NCBI GenBank assembly: GCA_964555065.1
Contig: CAZKRB010000003.1
Span: forward strand, 13,473 to 77,472
Direction of reading: 5' to 3'
DNA length: 64,000 nt
Source: Syntrophus sp964555065
GTDB taxonomy: Bacteria; Desulfobacterota; Syntrophia; Syntrophales; Syntrophaceae
Below the pieces are notes generated by a model. That model was not told where the DNA came from and searched no databases. It worked only from the letters and a program-made list of their open reading frames with translations. The position numbers and the translations under genes are program-made. Positions within the stretch are counted from its first letter, which is position 1; each line of letters starts with the position of its first letter. Below are positions 25,711-34,488 of this stretch, in pieces.

Positions 25711-26529
25711 TTACACGTCCTTTCTCCCGGCAATCCGCCGGACAAAATGCCAATCCCGGACGGAATCCACGTCGATGGCCGCTTCCGGATAGGGCAGCAC
25801 AATGGCTCCCGCCTTGAACCCCAGGCGCTCTGATACCTGCTCCATCGCGCCGCCGAGCGTCATCCCCCCCGACAGATAGCGAATGACCGCCAGCAGGCCG
25901 AAAGCCCGGACAATGCGCAGGGGACTCTTGCGCTGATTTTCCACCTGTCTCCAGAACAAGGCCGCAGCGCGTGCCCGGGGAGTCAGAAAGGCAAAAAGGT
26001 TGCACGAGCAGTAGCCCCCCTCCCTGAAGCGATAGGAGGTTCGATGCGTTTCCGGATAAGCGGCGGCGACTTCTTCCTGCCGGGCGACAGCGGCAACGAC
26101 ATCGCATGCCGAGGCCAGCGCCTGAGAACAGAAGAAATCAACGATCCGGGGGCTCAGAAGGGCATGATCGCTGGTTGTCAAGAGGACGGGCATTGATTCC
26201 GGAAGCTGCTGCAGAATGGCATAGGCGCTTGAGCTTGGAGTCGCCTGATTTTCAAACCAACGGACACCACCGGCGGCAAGAGAATCCCGCAGTTCGGGCT
26301 CCTTCGCCATGACGGTCCCGGGCGGGCCGCAGAGAATCCGTTCTCCGATGGATCCGGAGGAGCGCAGGGCTTCAAGAACCCGGAAAACCATCGGGATTCC
26401 GTCCACGGGCGCCAGAGCTTTACAGCGAACCCCCGCTTCCTGAGCGACCTCATTGGCCGCCTCCCGGTCTGCGGCCAGCACGATTGCCGTAAAGCGCGGT
26501 GATGAGTAGTTTCTCAATTGATCCGGCAT
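25711..26529 (-). CDS. MobA-like nucleotidyltransferase
   Basis: 272 residues from ATG 26527-26529, one base after the stop of the ceramide synthase-like gene. FTAIVLAADREA (~13-24), KALAPVDGIPMVFRVLEAL (~37-55) and VLLTTSDHALL (the Mg-binding aspartate, ~117) are NTP-transferase/MobA-like features. VRDWHFVRRIAGR closes the protein. No other molybdopterin genes are adjacent, so molybdopterin nucleotidyl transfer is unlikely. Activation of a headgroup alcohol or sugar phosphate is more plausible. A longer frame from 26667 overlaps the upstream gene by 135 bp and is rejected. The gene meets the exported-protein gene head-on 24 bp away. Confidence 0.75.
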   Translation of the reverse strand: MPDQLRNYSSPRFTAIVLAADREAANEVAQEAGVRCKALAPVDGIPMVFRVLEALRSSGSIGERILCGPPGTVMAKEPELRDSLAAGGVRWFENQATPSSSAYAILQQLPESMPVLLTTSDHALLSPRIVDFFCSQALASACDVVAAVARQEEVAAAYPETHRTSYRFREGGYCSCNLFAFLTPRARAAALFWRQVENQRKSPLRIVRAFGLLAVIRYLSGGMTLGGAMEQVSERLGFKAGAIVLPYPEAAIDVDSVRDWHFVRRIAGRKDV

Positions 26530-26530
26530 C

Positions 26531-27703
26531 TTACAATTTTTTACCGTAAATACGATAAGTCTTGTATATCCTGCCGCCGAGGTCCTCGATAATCTCCCGC
26601 ATTCCCAAATTGTCCTCCAAAATCCAGGAAAGCTCGATCTCCCTGGTGCCGTAGCGGACACCCACATTCCTCAATTCGCCAATCAGCCGGTATGCGAGCC
26701 CGGCACCCAGGATGCTGTTCTGATCGCAGCGGCGAACCCCCATCAGGGGAACTCTTGCCGATACTGGATGGTTTAGAATGGCATGCCACAGGAGCGTCAG
26801 CCAGCCCAAAGGCCAAATTCGCCCCCTACAGTGTCTGATGGCCTCATTCAGGTTGGGGAGCGCCACCATGAATGCCGCCGGGACTCCATCCACCTCGGCG
26901 ATCTGGATGAAATCCTCCCGGACCAGAAATTTCAGGTATTTGCCGAGAAGATCAAATTCCTCCCGTGTAAAAGGGACAAAGCCCCAATTGTTTGACCAAG
27001 CGTCATTGAAGAGGGTGCGCATGATGTTCAAGTCTTCCTGGAGATGCTTTTTACGGAGGGTTCTTGTCCCCATGCGGTTCTGAGTCCTGGCGATGACGGT
27101 TCGCATGGTCCTTGAAGCTTCAAAGTCCACCCCGATGACATAGGCGAGGAGATCTTTCTCCTTGAGATACCCGCACTGCTCAATGCGCCGGCCGTAATAG
27201 GGGCGGGCATGCCCCATCATCACGGAGGGTGGCGAATCAAAGCCCGATACCAGCAGACCGCATTCCTGATTTATGGACAGATTAAAGGGTCCCTGGGCCC
27301 TTCTCACTCCCTGGCTGCGCAGCCAGTTTTCCGCCGTGGCCAGAAGTGCTTGAAAAGTTTCCAGTTTATCCTCGCTCTCCAGCATTCCCCAGAAACCGGT
27401 TTCGTTCCGGTGGCGTTCCAGGTAAAGCCGATCGATCTGCGCGCTGATCCGTCCCACGGGCACGCCCTTTCGGCAGGCGATCCAGAAGGAAGCGCCGGCA
27501 TGTTTAAAATAGGGATTGCCGGCAGAAAGATTCATTCGCTGCTCAAAGAGCAGCGGGGGCGCCCACGCCGGATCCTCTCTATACAACGAAAAGGGCAGGC
27601 GGATAAAGGCTTCACGGTTCCTGCGGTCCTCGACTTTGACGATTTCAAGGGATCCTCCCGATGGCATACCCTGAGTCGTGGAGGTTCGATTTCGAAGGTT
27701 CAT
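26531..27703 (-). CDS. Bacterial ceramide synthase-like N-acyltransferase (bCerS family)
   Basis: 390 residues with the acyl-CoA N-acyltransferase (GNAT) fold. FIRLPFSLYREDPAWAPPL (~34-52) and NPYFKHAGASFWIACRKGVPVGRISAQ (~63-89) are followed by GPFNLSINQECGLLVSGFD (~138-156). These blocks match the protein family to which the Caulobacter ceramide synthase (CC_1154) belongs, often mis-annotated as GNAT or dATP pyrophosphohydrolase. The enzyme N-acylates the long-chain base to give (dihydro)ceramide. Its ATG overlaps the upstream glycosyltransferase stop (ATGA), and its own stop is one base from the next start, so three genes are coupled. It completes the five-gene ceramide set in this locus. 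The match is from memory of the family. Confidence 0.82.
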   Translation of the reverse strand: MNLRNRTSTTQGMPSGGSLEIVKVEDRRNREAFIRLPFSLYREDPAWAPPLLFEQRMNLSAGNPYFKHAGASFWIACRKGVPVGRISAQIDRLYLERHRNETGFWGMLESEDKLETFQALLATAENWLRSQGVRRAQGPFNLSINQECGLLVSGFDSPPSVMMGHARPYYGRRIEQCGYLKEKDLLAYVIGVDFEASRTMRTVIARTQNRMGTRTLRKKHLQEDLNIMRTLFNDAWSNNWGFVPFTREEFDLLGKYLKFLVREDFIQIAEVDGVPAAFMVALPNLNEAIRHCRGRIWPLGWLTLLWHAILNHPVSARVPLMGVRRCDQNSILGAGLAYRLIGELRNVGVRYGTREIELSWILEDNLGMREIIEDLGGRIYKTYRIYGKKL

Positions 27704-28869
27704 GGCATTCTTGATTTTCTCTTCCGGCGCTCTTCGATCACCCGCCCAAACACTTCCAGATAATCGTCCACGGCCTTATCGACGGAAAAATAGGAAGCCC
27801 TCATTTTCAATCTTTCCGGATCATGGAAAGAATCGAGAGACGCTGCAATGGCCAGGACAAGCGCATCAGGGTCACCGACCGGGACCAACCTGCCGTATCT
27901 GCCGTTGTCCAGGATTTCAGCCGGCCCACTGGGACAAGCGGTGCTGACGACGGGACAACCGGCAGCCATGGCCTCGATCAGGACCCCCGGCAGGCCTTCG
28001 CTTGTCGACGAAAGAACAAAGACCGAGGCCCGTGACATCCATGCCGGGGGGTTGCTGACGTAACCGGGCAGATCGACATCGGATGCAATGTCCAGAGAAT
28101 GAACCAGTGCGGTAAGTTCTTTCCGCATCCCACCCTCGCCAAGGATGACCAGGCGCGCCGGGCGCTGACGGCGAAGCGCGGCAAAGGCCTTGATCAATGT
28201 GGGAAAGTCCTTCCGCGCCGCCAATCTCCCCACCCCCAGGATGACCGGCGGACTGCCCTCCTCAAACCAGGGGTGATCGAGGGGAAGGGATGATTTGTCG
28301 ATGAGATCCCCGGTGAAGGTCGGATTATAGATGGTCTTGATGCGTTCAGGTGCAAGGTCGGTATTCGCGGCAATATCCTCGGCTATCTCCCTCGAAACGG
28401 CAATCGCCGCGTCTGCCTCCGAGTACCATCGGCATGCCGACCGATAGCGCATTCGGAGGTACAGGTTCAGGGCTCCCGCATGGGAAGCCGTCAGGTGAGT
28501 ACTCAAGCGCAGGACAACAGGGGTCCCGGCGCCGGAAAGTCGTCGGGCAGCCAGGGCGGTCAGACTGGCATGACTCGCCGCGGAGAGAAGCACGTCAGGC
28601 CTTTGCTGAAGCAGATAATCCGCAAGGGCCTTTCGACTGCAGAATAATCTCAGCTTCCGCAAGCCTTTACGGGGGAGCAATCCGACCCAGAACGATTTCG
28701 GGAGAAAACAGCGCACCGGTGGCGGGATTTCCGCAGACAAAGCGCCTTTCATCTTGAGAACAACCAGATCGACTCTATGTCCCCTGTTCACGAACTCCTG
28801 GATAAGGGTCAGGATTCTTCTCTGAGCCCCACCGCCTGTCATGCCATAGATAAAAACAGCAATATGCAT
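27700..28869 (-). CDS. Glycosyltransferase family 4
   Basis: 389 residues with the GT-B glycosyltransferase architecture. The N-terminal acceptor domain begins HIAVFIYGMTGGGAQRR. The donor domain has GVGRLAARKDFPTLIKAF (~210), RLVILGEGGMRKEL (~240) and the E-x7-E-like motif in SSTSEGLPGVLIEAMAAGCPVV (~290). Members transfer a sugar from a nucleotide donor, retaining configuration. It heads the minus-strand triplet with the ceramide synthase-like gene, which suggests a glycosylated sphingolipid, but an unrelated surface glycan cannot be excluded. A GC-rich, gene-free gap lies upstream. Confidence 0.9.
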   Translation of the reverse strand: MHIAVFIYGMTGGGAQRRILTLIQEFVNRGHRVDLVVLKMKGALSAEIPPPVRCFLPKSFWVGLLPRKGLRKLRLFCSRKALADYLLQQRPDVLLSAASHASLTALAARRLSGAGTPVVLRLSTHLTASHAGALNLYLRMRYRSACRWYSEADAAIAVSREIAEDIAANTDLAPERIKTIYNPTFTGDLIDKSSLPLDHPWFEEGSPPVILGVGRLAARKDFPTLIKAFAALRRQRPARLVILGEGGMRKELTALVHSLDIASDVDLPGYVSNPPAWMSRASVFVLSSTSEGLPGVLIEAMAAGCPVVSTACPSGPAEILDNGRYGRLVPVGDPDALVLAIAASLDSFHDPERLKMRASYFSVDKAVDDYLEVFGRVIEERRKRKSRMP

Positions 28870-29393
28870 AATATGTGGATTGAGTGCGTCACAGGCCGGT
28901 TAAAAACAGCCTGACACGGCATAAAGGGAACGACATGGAATTGAAAAGACTTTGCCTTTAGGAAGCAGAAGTCTATGTCAATGAAATTCTCCCTGTCAAG
29001 GGAGATTTGGTGGTGAACCGACCTAACGCCGGCTCAACTCGGACGCTGCCACATCCTGGGACAAATTCCTTTACCCTGCGATTGGCGCCATGGCCGAATT
29101 TGCAGAGACATCATCAGGTAGCGAATCAAAGCGGGGCAATAATGGTTTAAAATCTTGCCTATTTTTTGACATTTCTGATCCTCCGCCACCATCCTCGCCG
29201 GGTTGTCTCTCCCGACGAGCCCCTTTGATCGCCCTTTTTACGGGGCGACTGCGTCCTTGCTGCAAGGAGGGGAAACGAGTCGGAGATCTTCCTGCATGAT
29301 TATTGCAGTAAGATTGCGAAGAGTTCGTTCGATCCTTCGGACAGAGGAACGTTCCCATTAAAATGATCACGCTCTTAGGAAAGGAGTTCTATT
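28870..29393. other. Divergent intergenic region with a possible structured element
   Basis: No gene is supported. At 29246-29282 nested pairing is possible: CGACT (29246-29250) with AGTCG (29278-29282) encloses TCCTTG (29254-29259) paired with CAAGGA (29263-29268). It lies about 110 bp before the lipoprotein start on the same strand and could be a leader structure. I recognise no known riboswitch there. Confidence 0.35.
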
Positions 29394-30206
29394 GTGAATC
29401 TTCTGGTAAACCTGTTGCGGAAATCGATGGTTGCCCCCATTCTTCTGGGATTGTCCTTCTTGATGATCCCGGGGTGCTCACAGCAGTTTCGAAATCCCGA
29501 TCTGGTCTTGAATTACCCGGACGACAGCGCCCCCGGCGCCCTGGCCTGGAACGGCCGGGACCTGGTTATCGGGAAAGGCAATTTCATTCTGAACGTAACC
29601 AATATCACCACCGAGGGATATGAAGGCAGTTACGCGGACTTTGGCTCCGAAGGGGAATTCACCTTCGGGAAAGAGCCCTTCGCCCTGCCGCAGAAGCCCA
29701 TGAAAATCTGCGGCCTTGCGTCGGAAGGCCAGTGTTGCGGAAAGGGTTTCCTCTGGGTGTTAAACTCGGCAAAAAGAGAAATCCTTCAATACGATGGGGA
29801 AAGAAAGATCCGGCAGATCATGCCTGCTCCCGGCAGATCTCCGCAAGGGCTGGCCTATGACGGGAAAAATCTGTGGCTTGCCGATGCGGGCAGCGGGAAG
29901 ATTTACGAAATCTCCGCTACGGATGGTTCCGTCCTCAGCGCGTTTAAATCTCCCGTGGAAGCCCCAGTCGGCGTGGCAGCCGATTGCAGGCGCCTCTGGA
30001 TCATCGGCAGAGATTCCTGCACGGGCGTCAGCCAGAATTGTGACACCCCCAGGCTCATCCGGATCGATCCCGAGAACGGGCAGGTTCTTGATGAGACGTC
30101 CCTCCCTGGAGCGCTTACCAGGCCGACGGCGATCACCTGGGCGGACGGCGTCATGTGGATCGCCGATGCCAATCTGAACCGGATCTTCAAAATTTCCGTT
30201 GACTGA
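29394..30206 (+). CDS. Lipoprotein with beta-propeller-like repeats
   Basis: 270 residues from GTG 29394 after AAAGGAG. The N-terminus is a lipoprotein signal (KSMVAPILLGLSFLMIPGC, acylated Cys at ~28). The rest has recurring NHL/propeller-like phrases: ALAWNGRDLVIGKG, GLAYDGKNLWLADAGSGKIYEI, GVAADCRRLWIIGRDS, AITWADGVMWIADANLNRIFKI. Five or so blades are visible, fewer than a full six- or seven-blade propeller. It is probably an envelope-attached binding protein. There is no catalytic signature. A strong terminator follows, so it is a single-gene unit. Confidence 0.8.
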   Translation: MNLLVNLLRKSMVAPILLGLSFLMIPGCSQQFRNPDLVLNYPDDSAPGALAWNGRDLVIGKGNFILNVTNITTEGYEGSYADFGSEGEFTFGKEPFALPQKPMKICGLASEGQCCGKGFLWVLNSAKREILQYDGERKIRQIMPAPGRSPQGLAYDGKNLWLADAGSGKIYEISATDGSVLSAFKSPVEAPVGVAADCRRLWIIGRDSCTGVSQNCDTPRLIRIDPENGQVLDETSLPGALTRPTAITWADGVMWIADANLNRIFKISVD

Positions 30207-30214
30207 ATCCCCCC

Positions 30215-30260
30215 GATCCCGCTGCCGGCTCCCCACCCCCCCGGCAGCGGGATCCTTTTT
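30215..30260 (+). terminator. Intrinsic terminator after the lipoprotein gene
   Basis: GATCCCGCTGCCGG (30215-30228) pairs perfectly with CCGGCAGCGGGATC (30241-30254) and is followed by C and five T (30256-30260). It lies between convergent genes and serves the plus strand. Confidence 0.85.
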
Positions 30261-30305
30261 CCTCCCGCCCTTTCGCTCCCGAAAAACCTCTTCGCCCCAG
30301 CGGAC

Positions 30306-31256
30306 TCAGGGCAGAATCGTTGTCCCCGCGCGGCCCTCCAGGGCCTCCCCCATCCGTTCCGGCAGGGTGATGACAACCCGCTTCCCTCCGGCTTCGAGAA
30401 ATCGGATCGTCGCCTCGATCTTGGGTCCCATGCTTCCCGGGGGAAAATGGCCCTCCGCATAAAATCTCCTGATCTCCCGCAGAGGGACGCAATCCAGCCC
30501 CTCCTGCCTCGCCTGGCCGAAGTTCAGGTACACCCGCTCCACATCCGTCAAAATGATGATGCTCTCCGCTCCGATTTCCGTGCCCAGGACGCTCGTCGTC
30601 AGGTCCTTGTCGATGACGGCGTCGATGCCCCGGAGCATCCCTCCGGGATCCTCCACGACCGGTACGCCTCCCCCGCCGGCGGCGATCACCACGACATCCT
30701 CCAGGGCCAGCCTCTTGATGCCCCCCTTCTCGATGATCCGTTTCGGCTTCGGCGAGGGCACCGCCCGCCGGTAACCGCCGGCTTGCCTGACCAGCACCCA
30801 GCCCTTCTCCCGGCTCAGGGCCTTGGCCTCCTCTTCCCCGTAATAGGGGCCGATGGGCTTGGTCGGCTGCGAAAAGGCTGGGTCCGCCCCATCGACCACC
30901 ACCTGGGTGATGATCGTCACCACGTCCTTGACCTCGCGGATGCTCATGAGGCGGTTGTACAGGGTCTGCTGGATCATGAAGCCGATACCCCCTTCGGAGT
31001 CCGCATCGGAATAATAAAGGGGCATGGGGGGGATGGTGTTCCGGGCGCACTCGCCTTGGATGACGATGTTGCCCACGATCGGGCCGTTCCCATGGGTGAT
31101 GACCACCTTGCGCCCCGAAGAGAGCATCCCGGCCACCTCGGCCATGCAGGCGTCGGCATTGCGGAACTGCTCCTCGATGGTCCCCCGCTCGCCCCGCCTC
31201 AGGATGGCATTGCCGCCCAGGGAAACGATGGTGATGCTATTTTCCACGGCTGACAA
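30306..31256 (-). CDS. arcC: Carbamate kinase
   Basis: A 316-residue amino-acid-kinase-family protein. VSLGGNAIL (~11-19), HGNGPIVGN (~55-63), the PTKPIGPYY loop and VIAAGGGGVPVV (~189-200) are carbamate kinase signatures. Near the C-terminus, FPPGSMGPKIEATIRFLEAGGKR completes the active site. The enzyme interconverts carbamoyl phosphate and ADP with carbamate and ATP. No arginine deiminase or ornithine transcarbamoylase is nearby. Instead it overlaps by 20 bp the end of a cyclic-2,3-diphosphoglycerate-synthetase-like gene, a pairing known in other bacteria whose purpose is unclear. Confidence 0.93.
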   Translation of the reverse strand: MSAVENSITIVSLGGNAILRRGERGTIEEQFRNADACMAEVAGMLSSGRKVVITHGNGPIVGNIVIQGECARNTIPPMPLYYSDADSEGGIGFMIQQTLYNRLMSIREVKDVVTIITQVVVDGADPAFSQPTKPIGPYYGEEEAKALSREKGWVLVRQAGGYRRAVPSPKPKRIIEKGGIKRLALEDVVVIAAGGGGVPVVEDPGGMLRGIDAVIDKDLTTSVLGTEIGAESIIILTDVERVYLNFGQARQEGLDCVPLREIRRFYAEGHFPPGSMGPKIEATIRFLEAGGKRVVITLPERMGEALEGRAGTTILP

Positions 31257-32568
31257 ACTCCTCCAGGGCTCGCTTCAGCAGCTTTTCCCCCGATTCCTCG
31301 ATGGCGTAAGCGGCCCGGACTGCCGGCTTCCGCAGGGCGAGGAGCCGCGCCAGGTCAGCCGGCGTCCCGATCACCACGGCGTCGCAGGGCGTCGCCTCGA
31401 TGGTCTCCTTCAATTCCGCCATCTGCCGTTCCGAGTAGCCCATGGCCGGCAGGACTTTTCCGAGGTGGGGATAATCCCGGAAGGTATCCCGGAGAGAGCC
31501 CCGGGCATAAGGCCGCGGGTCGGCAAATTCCGCCACTCCGGCCTTCCGGGCGGCGAGCACTCCGGCGCCGTAGGACATTCCCCCATGGGTAAGGGTCGGA
31601 CCGTCCTCCACGACCAGCACCCGCTTGCCGCGGATGCGTTCCGGATCGTCCAGAGTGATCGGGGAGGCCGTCGGAATGATGCGCGCCCGGGGATTGGCTC
31701 GGCGGATGCTTTCCTCGACCCTCTGCACCGCCTCCGGCGCCGCAGTGTCCACTTTGTTGATGACGGCGATCTCCGCCCTCTTCAAATTGGCCTCTCCCGG
31801 GTAGTAGGTAAGCTCGTGGCCGGCCCGATGGGGATCGAGAACCACGATTTCGAGATCCGGCCGCAAAAACGGCAGGTCGTTGTTGCCGCCGTCCCAGAGG
31901 AGGATGTCCGCTTCTGCTTCGGCCTCCCGGACCACCTCGGCGTAGTCCACGCCCTCGTAGACCACGATCCCGGCATTGACCAGCGGTTCAAACTCCTCCA
32001 GTTCCTCGATGGTGCAATCGCAGGCCCGGGCGTCCGCCATGCTGGCGAACCTCTGCAGTCTCCCCTTTTTGAGGTCGAGGTAGGGCATGGGATGGCGCAG
32101 AACCACCGGTCTTTTTCCCAGCCCTTTGAGGATACCGGCGAGATAGCGCGTCACCCCGCTCTTGCCTGCCCCGGTCCGGACGGCGCAGACGGAAATCACG
32201 GGCCGGGAGGAAGTCAGCATCGTCCTCCCCGGTCCCAGGAGAATGAAATCCGCGCCCAGGGCAAGACACTGCGACGCCTTGTGCATGACATACTCGTGGG
32301 AGACGTCGCTGTAGGCAAATACGACCTGGTCGACGCGCCGCTCCCGGACCAGGTCCGCCAGTTCCTCTTCCGGCCGGATGGGAATGCCCTCCGGATAGAG
32401 GGGACCGGCCAGCTCCGGGGGATAGAGCCTGCCGCCGATGCTGGGGATCTGGGCGGCGGTGAAGGCAATCACTTCATAATCCGCCCTGTCCCGATAGACC
32501 ATGTTGAAATTGTGGAAGTCCCTCCCCGCAGCCCCCATGATGAGCACCCGCTGCTTTTCCTCGCTCAT
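31237..32568 (-). CDS. Cyclic 2,3-diphosphoglycerate synthetase-like GTPase-fold protein
   Basis: 443 residues. RVLIMGAAGRDFHNFN opens a Rossmann-like domain. GAGKSGVTRYLAGIL (133-147) is a P-loop, and LLWDGGNNDLPFLRPDLEIVVLDP and AVINKVDTA (guanine-specificity-like NKxD) follow. These are features of the archaeal cDPG synthetase family and its bacterial homologues. Archaeal members make cyclic 2,3-diphosphoglycerate as a thermoprotectant. This is a bacterium, so that product is doubtful. The overlap with carbamate kinase suggests the pair works together on an acyl- or carbamoyl-phosphate reaction, which is unproven. Confidence 0.8.
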   Translation of the reverse strand: MSEEKQRVLIMGAAGRDFHNFNMVYRDRADYEVIAFTAAQIPSIGGRLYPPELAGPLYPEGIPIRPEEELADLVRERRVDQVVFAYSDVSHEYVMHKASQCLALGADFILLGPGRTMLTSSRPVISVCAVRTGAGKSGVTRYLAGILKGLGKRPVVLRHPMPYLDLKKGRLQRFASMADARACDCTIEELEEFEPLVNAGIVVYEGVDYAEVVREAEAEADILLWDGGNNDLPFLRPDLEIVVLDPHRAGHELTYYPGEANLKRAEIAVINKVDTAAPEAVQRVEESIRRANPRARIIPTASPITLDDPERIRGKRVLVVEDGPTLTHGGMSYGAGVLAARKAGVAEFADPRPYARGSLRDTFRDYPHLGKVLPAMGYSERQMAELKETIEATPCDAVVIGTPADLARLLALRKPAVRAAYAIEESGEKLLKRALEEFVSRGK

Positions 32569-32787
32569 TTCGCACCTTCCTCTTTCAAGAATGCCGATCC
32601 CCCGCCGCCATACCCGCAGCCGGCTTTCCCCTGGCGGAGAAATCCGCCGGCCCTGTCGCCACCATCAAAAGATTTGGCATCCGGCGCCTTGTCCCATCGG
32701 CGATCTCCGGCGCCGGAAGACGTCTGCTCGGACAGGGCCGGCGGAAGGTCTCGGCGCCGGGAAAATTTTTTATTGCGTGCCCTATCC

Positions 32788-34488
32788 TCAAGGCTCATTG
32801 AGCATCAGAAATTTCTTCTCCCCCTCGTAATTTCCGATGAGAATCAATTCCGCATTCCGGCAGAGCGGCAGATGGGGATCGGGATTGATCGTAACCGCCC
32901 CCTCCGCCTTGATGGCGACGACAGAACAGGAGGTCCGCTCCCGGATTCCCGACTGGGCAAGGCTTTTTCCCGCCAGTTGTTCCGGAACCTTCAGCCGGAA
33001 GATGTCCAGCCCTTCAGCCAGCATCAGGGTTTCCTCATTGTTGAGGAAATTGAAAATGGCATTGGCCCCCAGGGAGGAATAGGACATGACGAAGTCGGCC
33101 CCGGCGCGGTGGAGCGTCGATACGTTGCGGTCCAGATTGGCCCGGCTGAGCAGCTGCATGTCCGGCCTCAGGCTCCTCATATATTTGGTCAGATAGATGT
33201 TGGTGGCATCGTCGTGGGTCGTGATCAGGGCCGCGGAGGCTTCCTCGATCCAAGCCTTCTTCAGGGTCCGGATATCCGCGGCATCCCCCACGACATAATT
33301 CTTTTCCTCCTCCTGAAGCCTGCGGGGATTCTTTTCGATGATGAGGTAGGGCATCTCCCGCTCCCGGAACCGCTCGGCGATGGTCTGCCCCACTCGCCCC
33401 CCGCCGACGATGAGGGCCGGGTTCGGGGAGAGATGGCAGATGTGGTAAAAGGAGTAAACTTCGTCATAGGCGGCGAGGTTTTCCTCGGAACCCGCCAGCA
33501 CCAGCACACTGTTGGCGGTGATCCGGCTTCCGGCATGGGGGATGGCAAAATTTCCCCGTTCCCAGATTCCCACCACCATCACCCCGAAATTCTCCCGCAG
33601 GGAGCTTTCCGCCAGGGTTTTCCCCACCAGGGGCGTCTCCCGGGCGGGAAATTCCGCAATCACCAGCTCGTTGATCCGGCTGATCACATTGGCCCGGCAT
33701 TCGCCGCCGATCGTCCACGCCGCCAGGGAGCTTCCCAGCATGTCATGAAGCTGAAGGATCTTCGAACTTCCGGCCATCGTCAGGATGTCTTCGGAATAGG
33801 GGGAATCGGCCGTCGTGACAATGGGAACCCCTTCGCTCAGTTCGCGGACGGTGAAGGCGATATTCGTGTTGATTTCGTCCCGATTCGTGGCAACCACAAG
33901 GGCCGCCCGGTCAACCCTCATCTTCCGATAGGTCTCGGGATCATCGATGTTCCCCACGGCGACCCGGAATCCCGCGTCATAGAGCTCAAGCGCACGGCGG
34001 AAGTCTTCTTCCAGGAGGACATACCCCTGTCGATGAACCTTCAGCTTTTCAATCAGGGCCACCGTCACCGGATCGTAATTGGTCAGGATCACGTGATTTT
34101 TCGTTTCCGGCGGCAGTGCGTTCGGCGCTCGGTTCCTTGCCTCTGCCTCAATCCAGGGGGCATAAAAAAACTTGATGAAAACGAAGGGCAGCAGGGTGAG
34201 AAACAGGAAAACACCCGACAGCAGAACCAGGATGGAAAAGGAGCGCCCCAGATCGGAGTGAAAGGTAATGTCGCCGAACCCCAGGGTCGTCATCACCGTG
34301 AGCGTCCAGTAAAAGCCCGTAATCCAGGAATATTCCCGCCCCTCATAGGCCATGAGGAAATGGAAGGCGACACTGTAAAAAGCGACCAGGGCGACCAGGA
34401 GGAAAAGAAACCGGAGCAGGAGCCGGATATTGCTCTTGGCGCTCTCCCCCTGAAAATAAGTGGTCAGTACGGCCGGGCTGAACTTCAC
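32788..34488 (-). CDS. RCK-domain potassium channel (Kch/TrkA-type)
   Basis: 566 residues. Two membrane helices (~21-46 and ~82-108) flank the pore helix and the selectivity filter TLGFGD (68-73). In potassium channels this is usually T-V-G-Y/F-G-D, so Leu at position two is a mild variant. Two TrkA-N/RCK Rossmann domains follow: HVILTNYDPVTVALIEKL (~132) and PALIVGGGRVGQTIAERF (~355). Each is followed by a TrkA-C-like domain (FPARETPLVGKTL and LKVPEQLAGKSLAQSG). The tandem RCK unit resembles the gating ring of BK/GsuK-type channels. It stands alone, with a 553-bp gap upstream. Confidence 0.9.
   Translation of the reverse strand: MKFSPAVLTTYFQGESAKSNIRLLLRFLFLLVALVAFYSVAFHFLMAYEGREYSWITGFYWTLTVMTTLGFGDITFHSDLGRSFSILVLLSGVFLFLTLLPFVFIKFFYAPWIEAEARNRAPNALPPETKNHVILTNYDPVTVALIEKLKVHRQGYVLLEEDFRRALELYDAGFRVAVGNIDDPETYRKMRVDRAALVVATNRDEINTNIAFTVRELSEGVPIVTTADSPYSEDILTMAGSSKILQLHDMLGSSLAAWTIGGECRANVISRINELVIAEFPARETPLVGKTLAESSLRENFGVMVVGIWERGNFAIPHAGSRITANSVLVLAGSEENLAAYDEVYSFYHICHLSPNPALIVGGGRVGQTIAERFREREMPYLIIEKNPRRLQEEEKNYVVGDAADIRTLKKAWIEEASAALITTHDDATNIYLTKYMRSLRPDMQLLSRANLDRNVSTLHRAGADFVMSYSSLGANAIFNFLNNEETLMLAEGLDIFRLKVPEQLAGKSLAQSGIRERTSCSVVAIKAEGAVTINPDPHLPLCRNAELILIGNYEGEKKFLMLNEP

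Noticed and set aside
25711..26667. A longer start for the MobA-like gene
   Set aside because: The extra 46 codons overlap the ceramide synthase-like gene and have no ribosome site. The ATG at 26527-26529 is one base after the upstream stop.
29290..29345. A possible tRNA-like TTCGATCC segment
   Set aside because: No acceptor stem or anticodon arm can be paired around it. I found no tRNA genes in the window.
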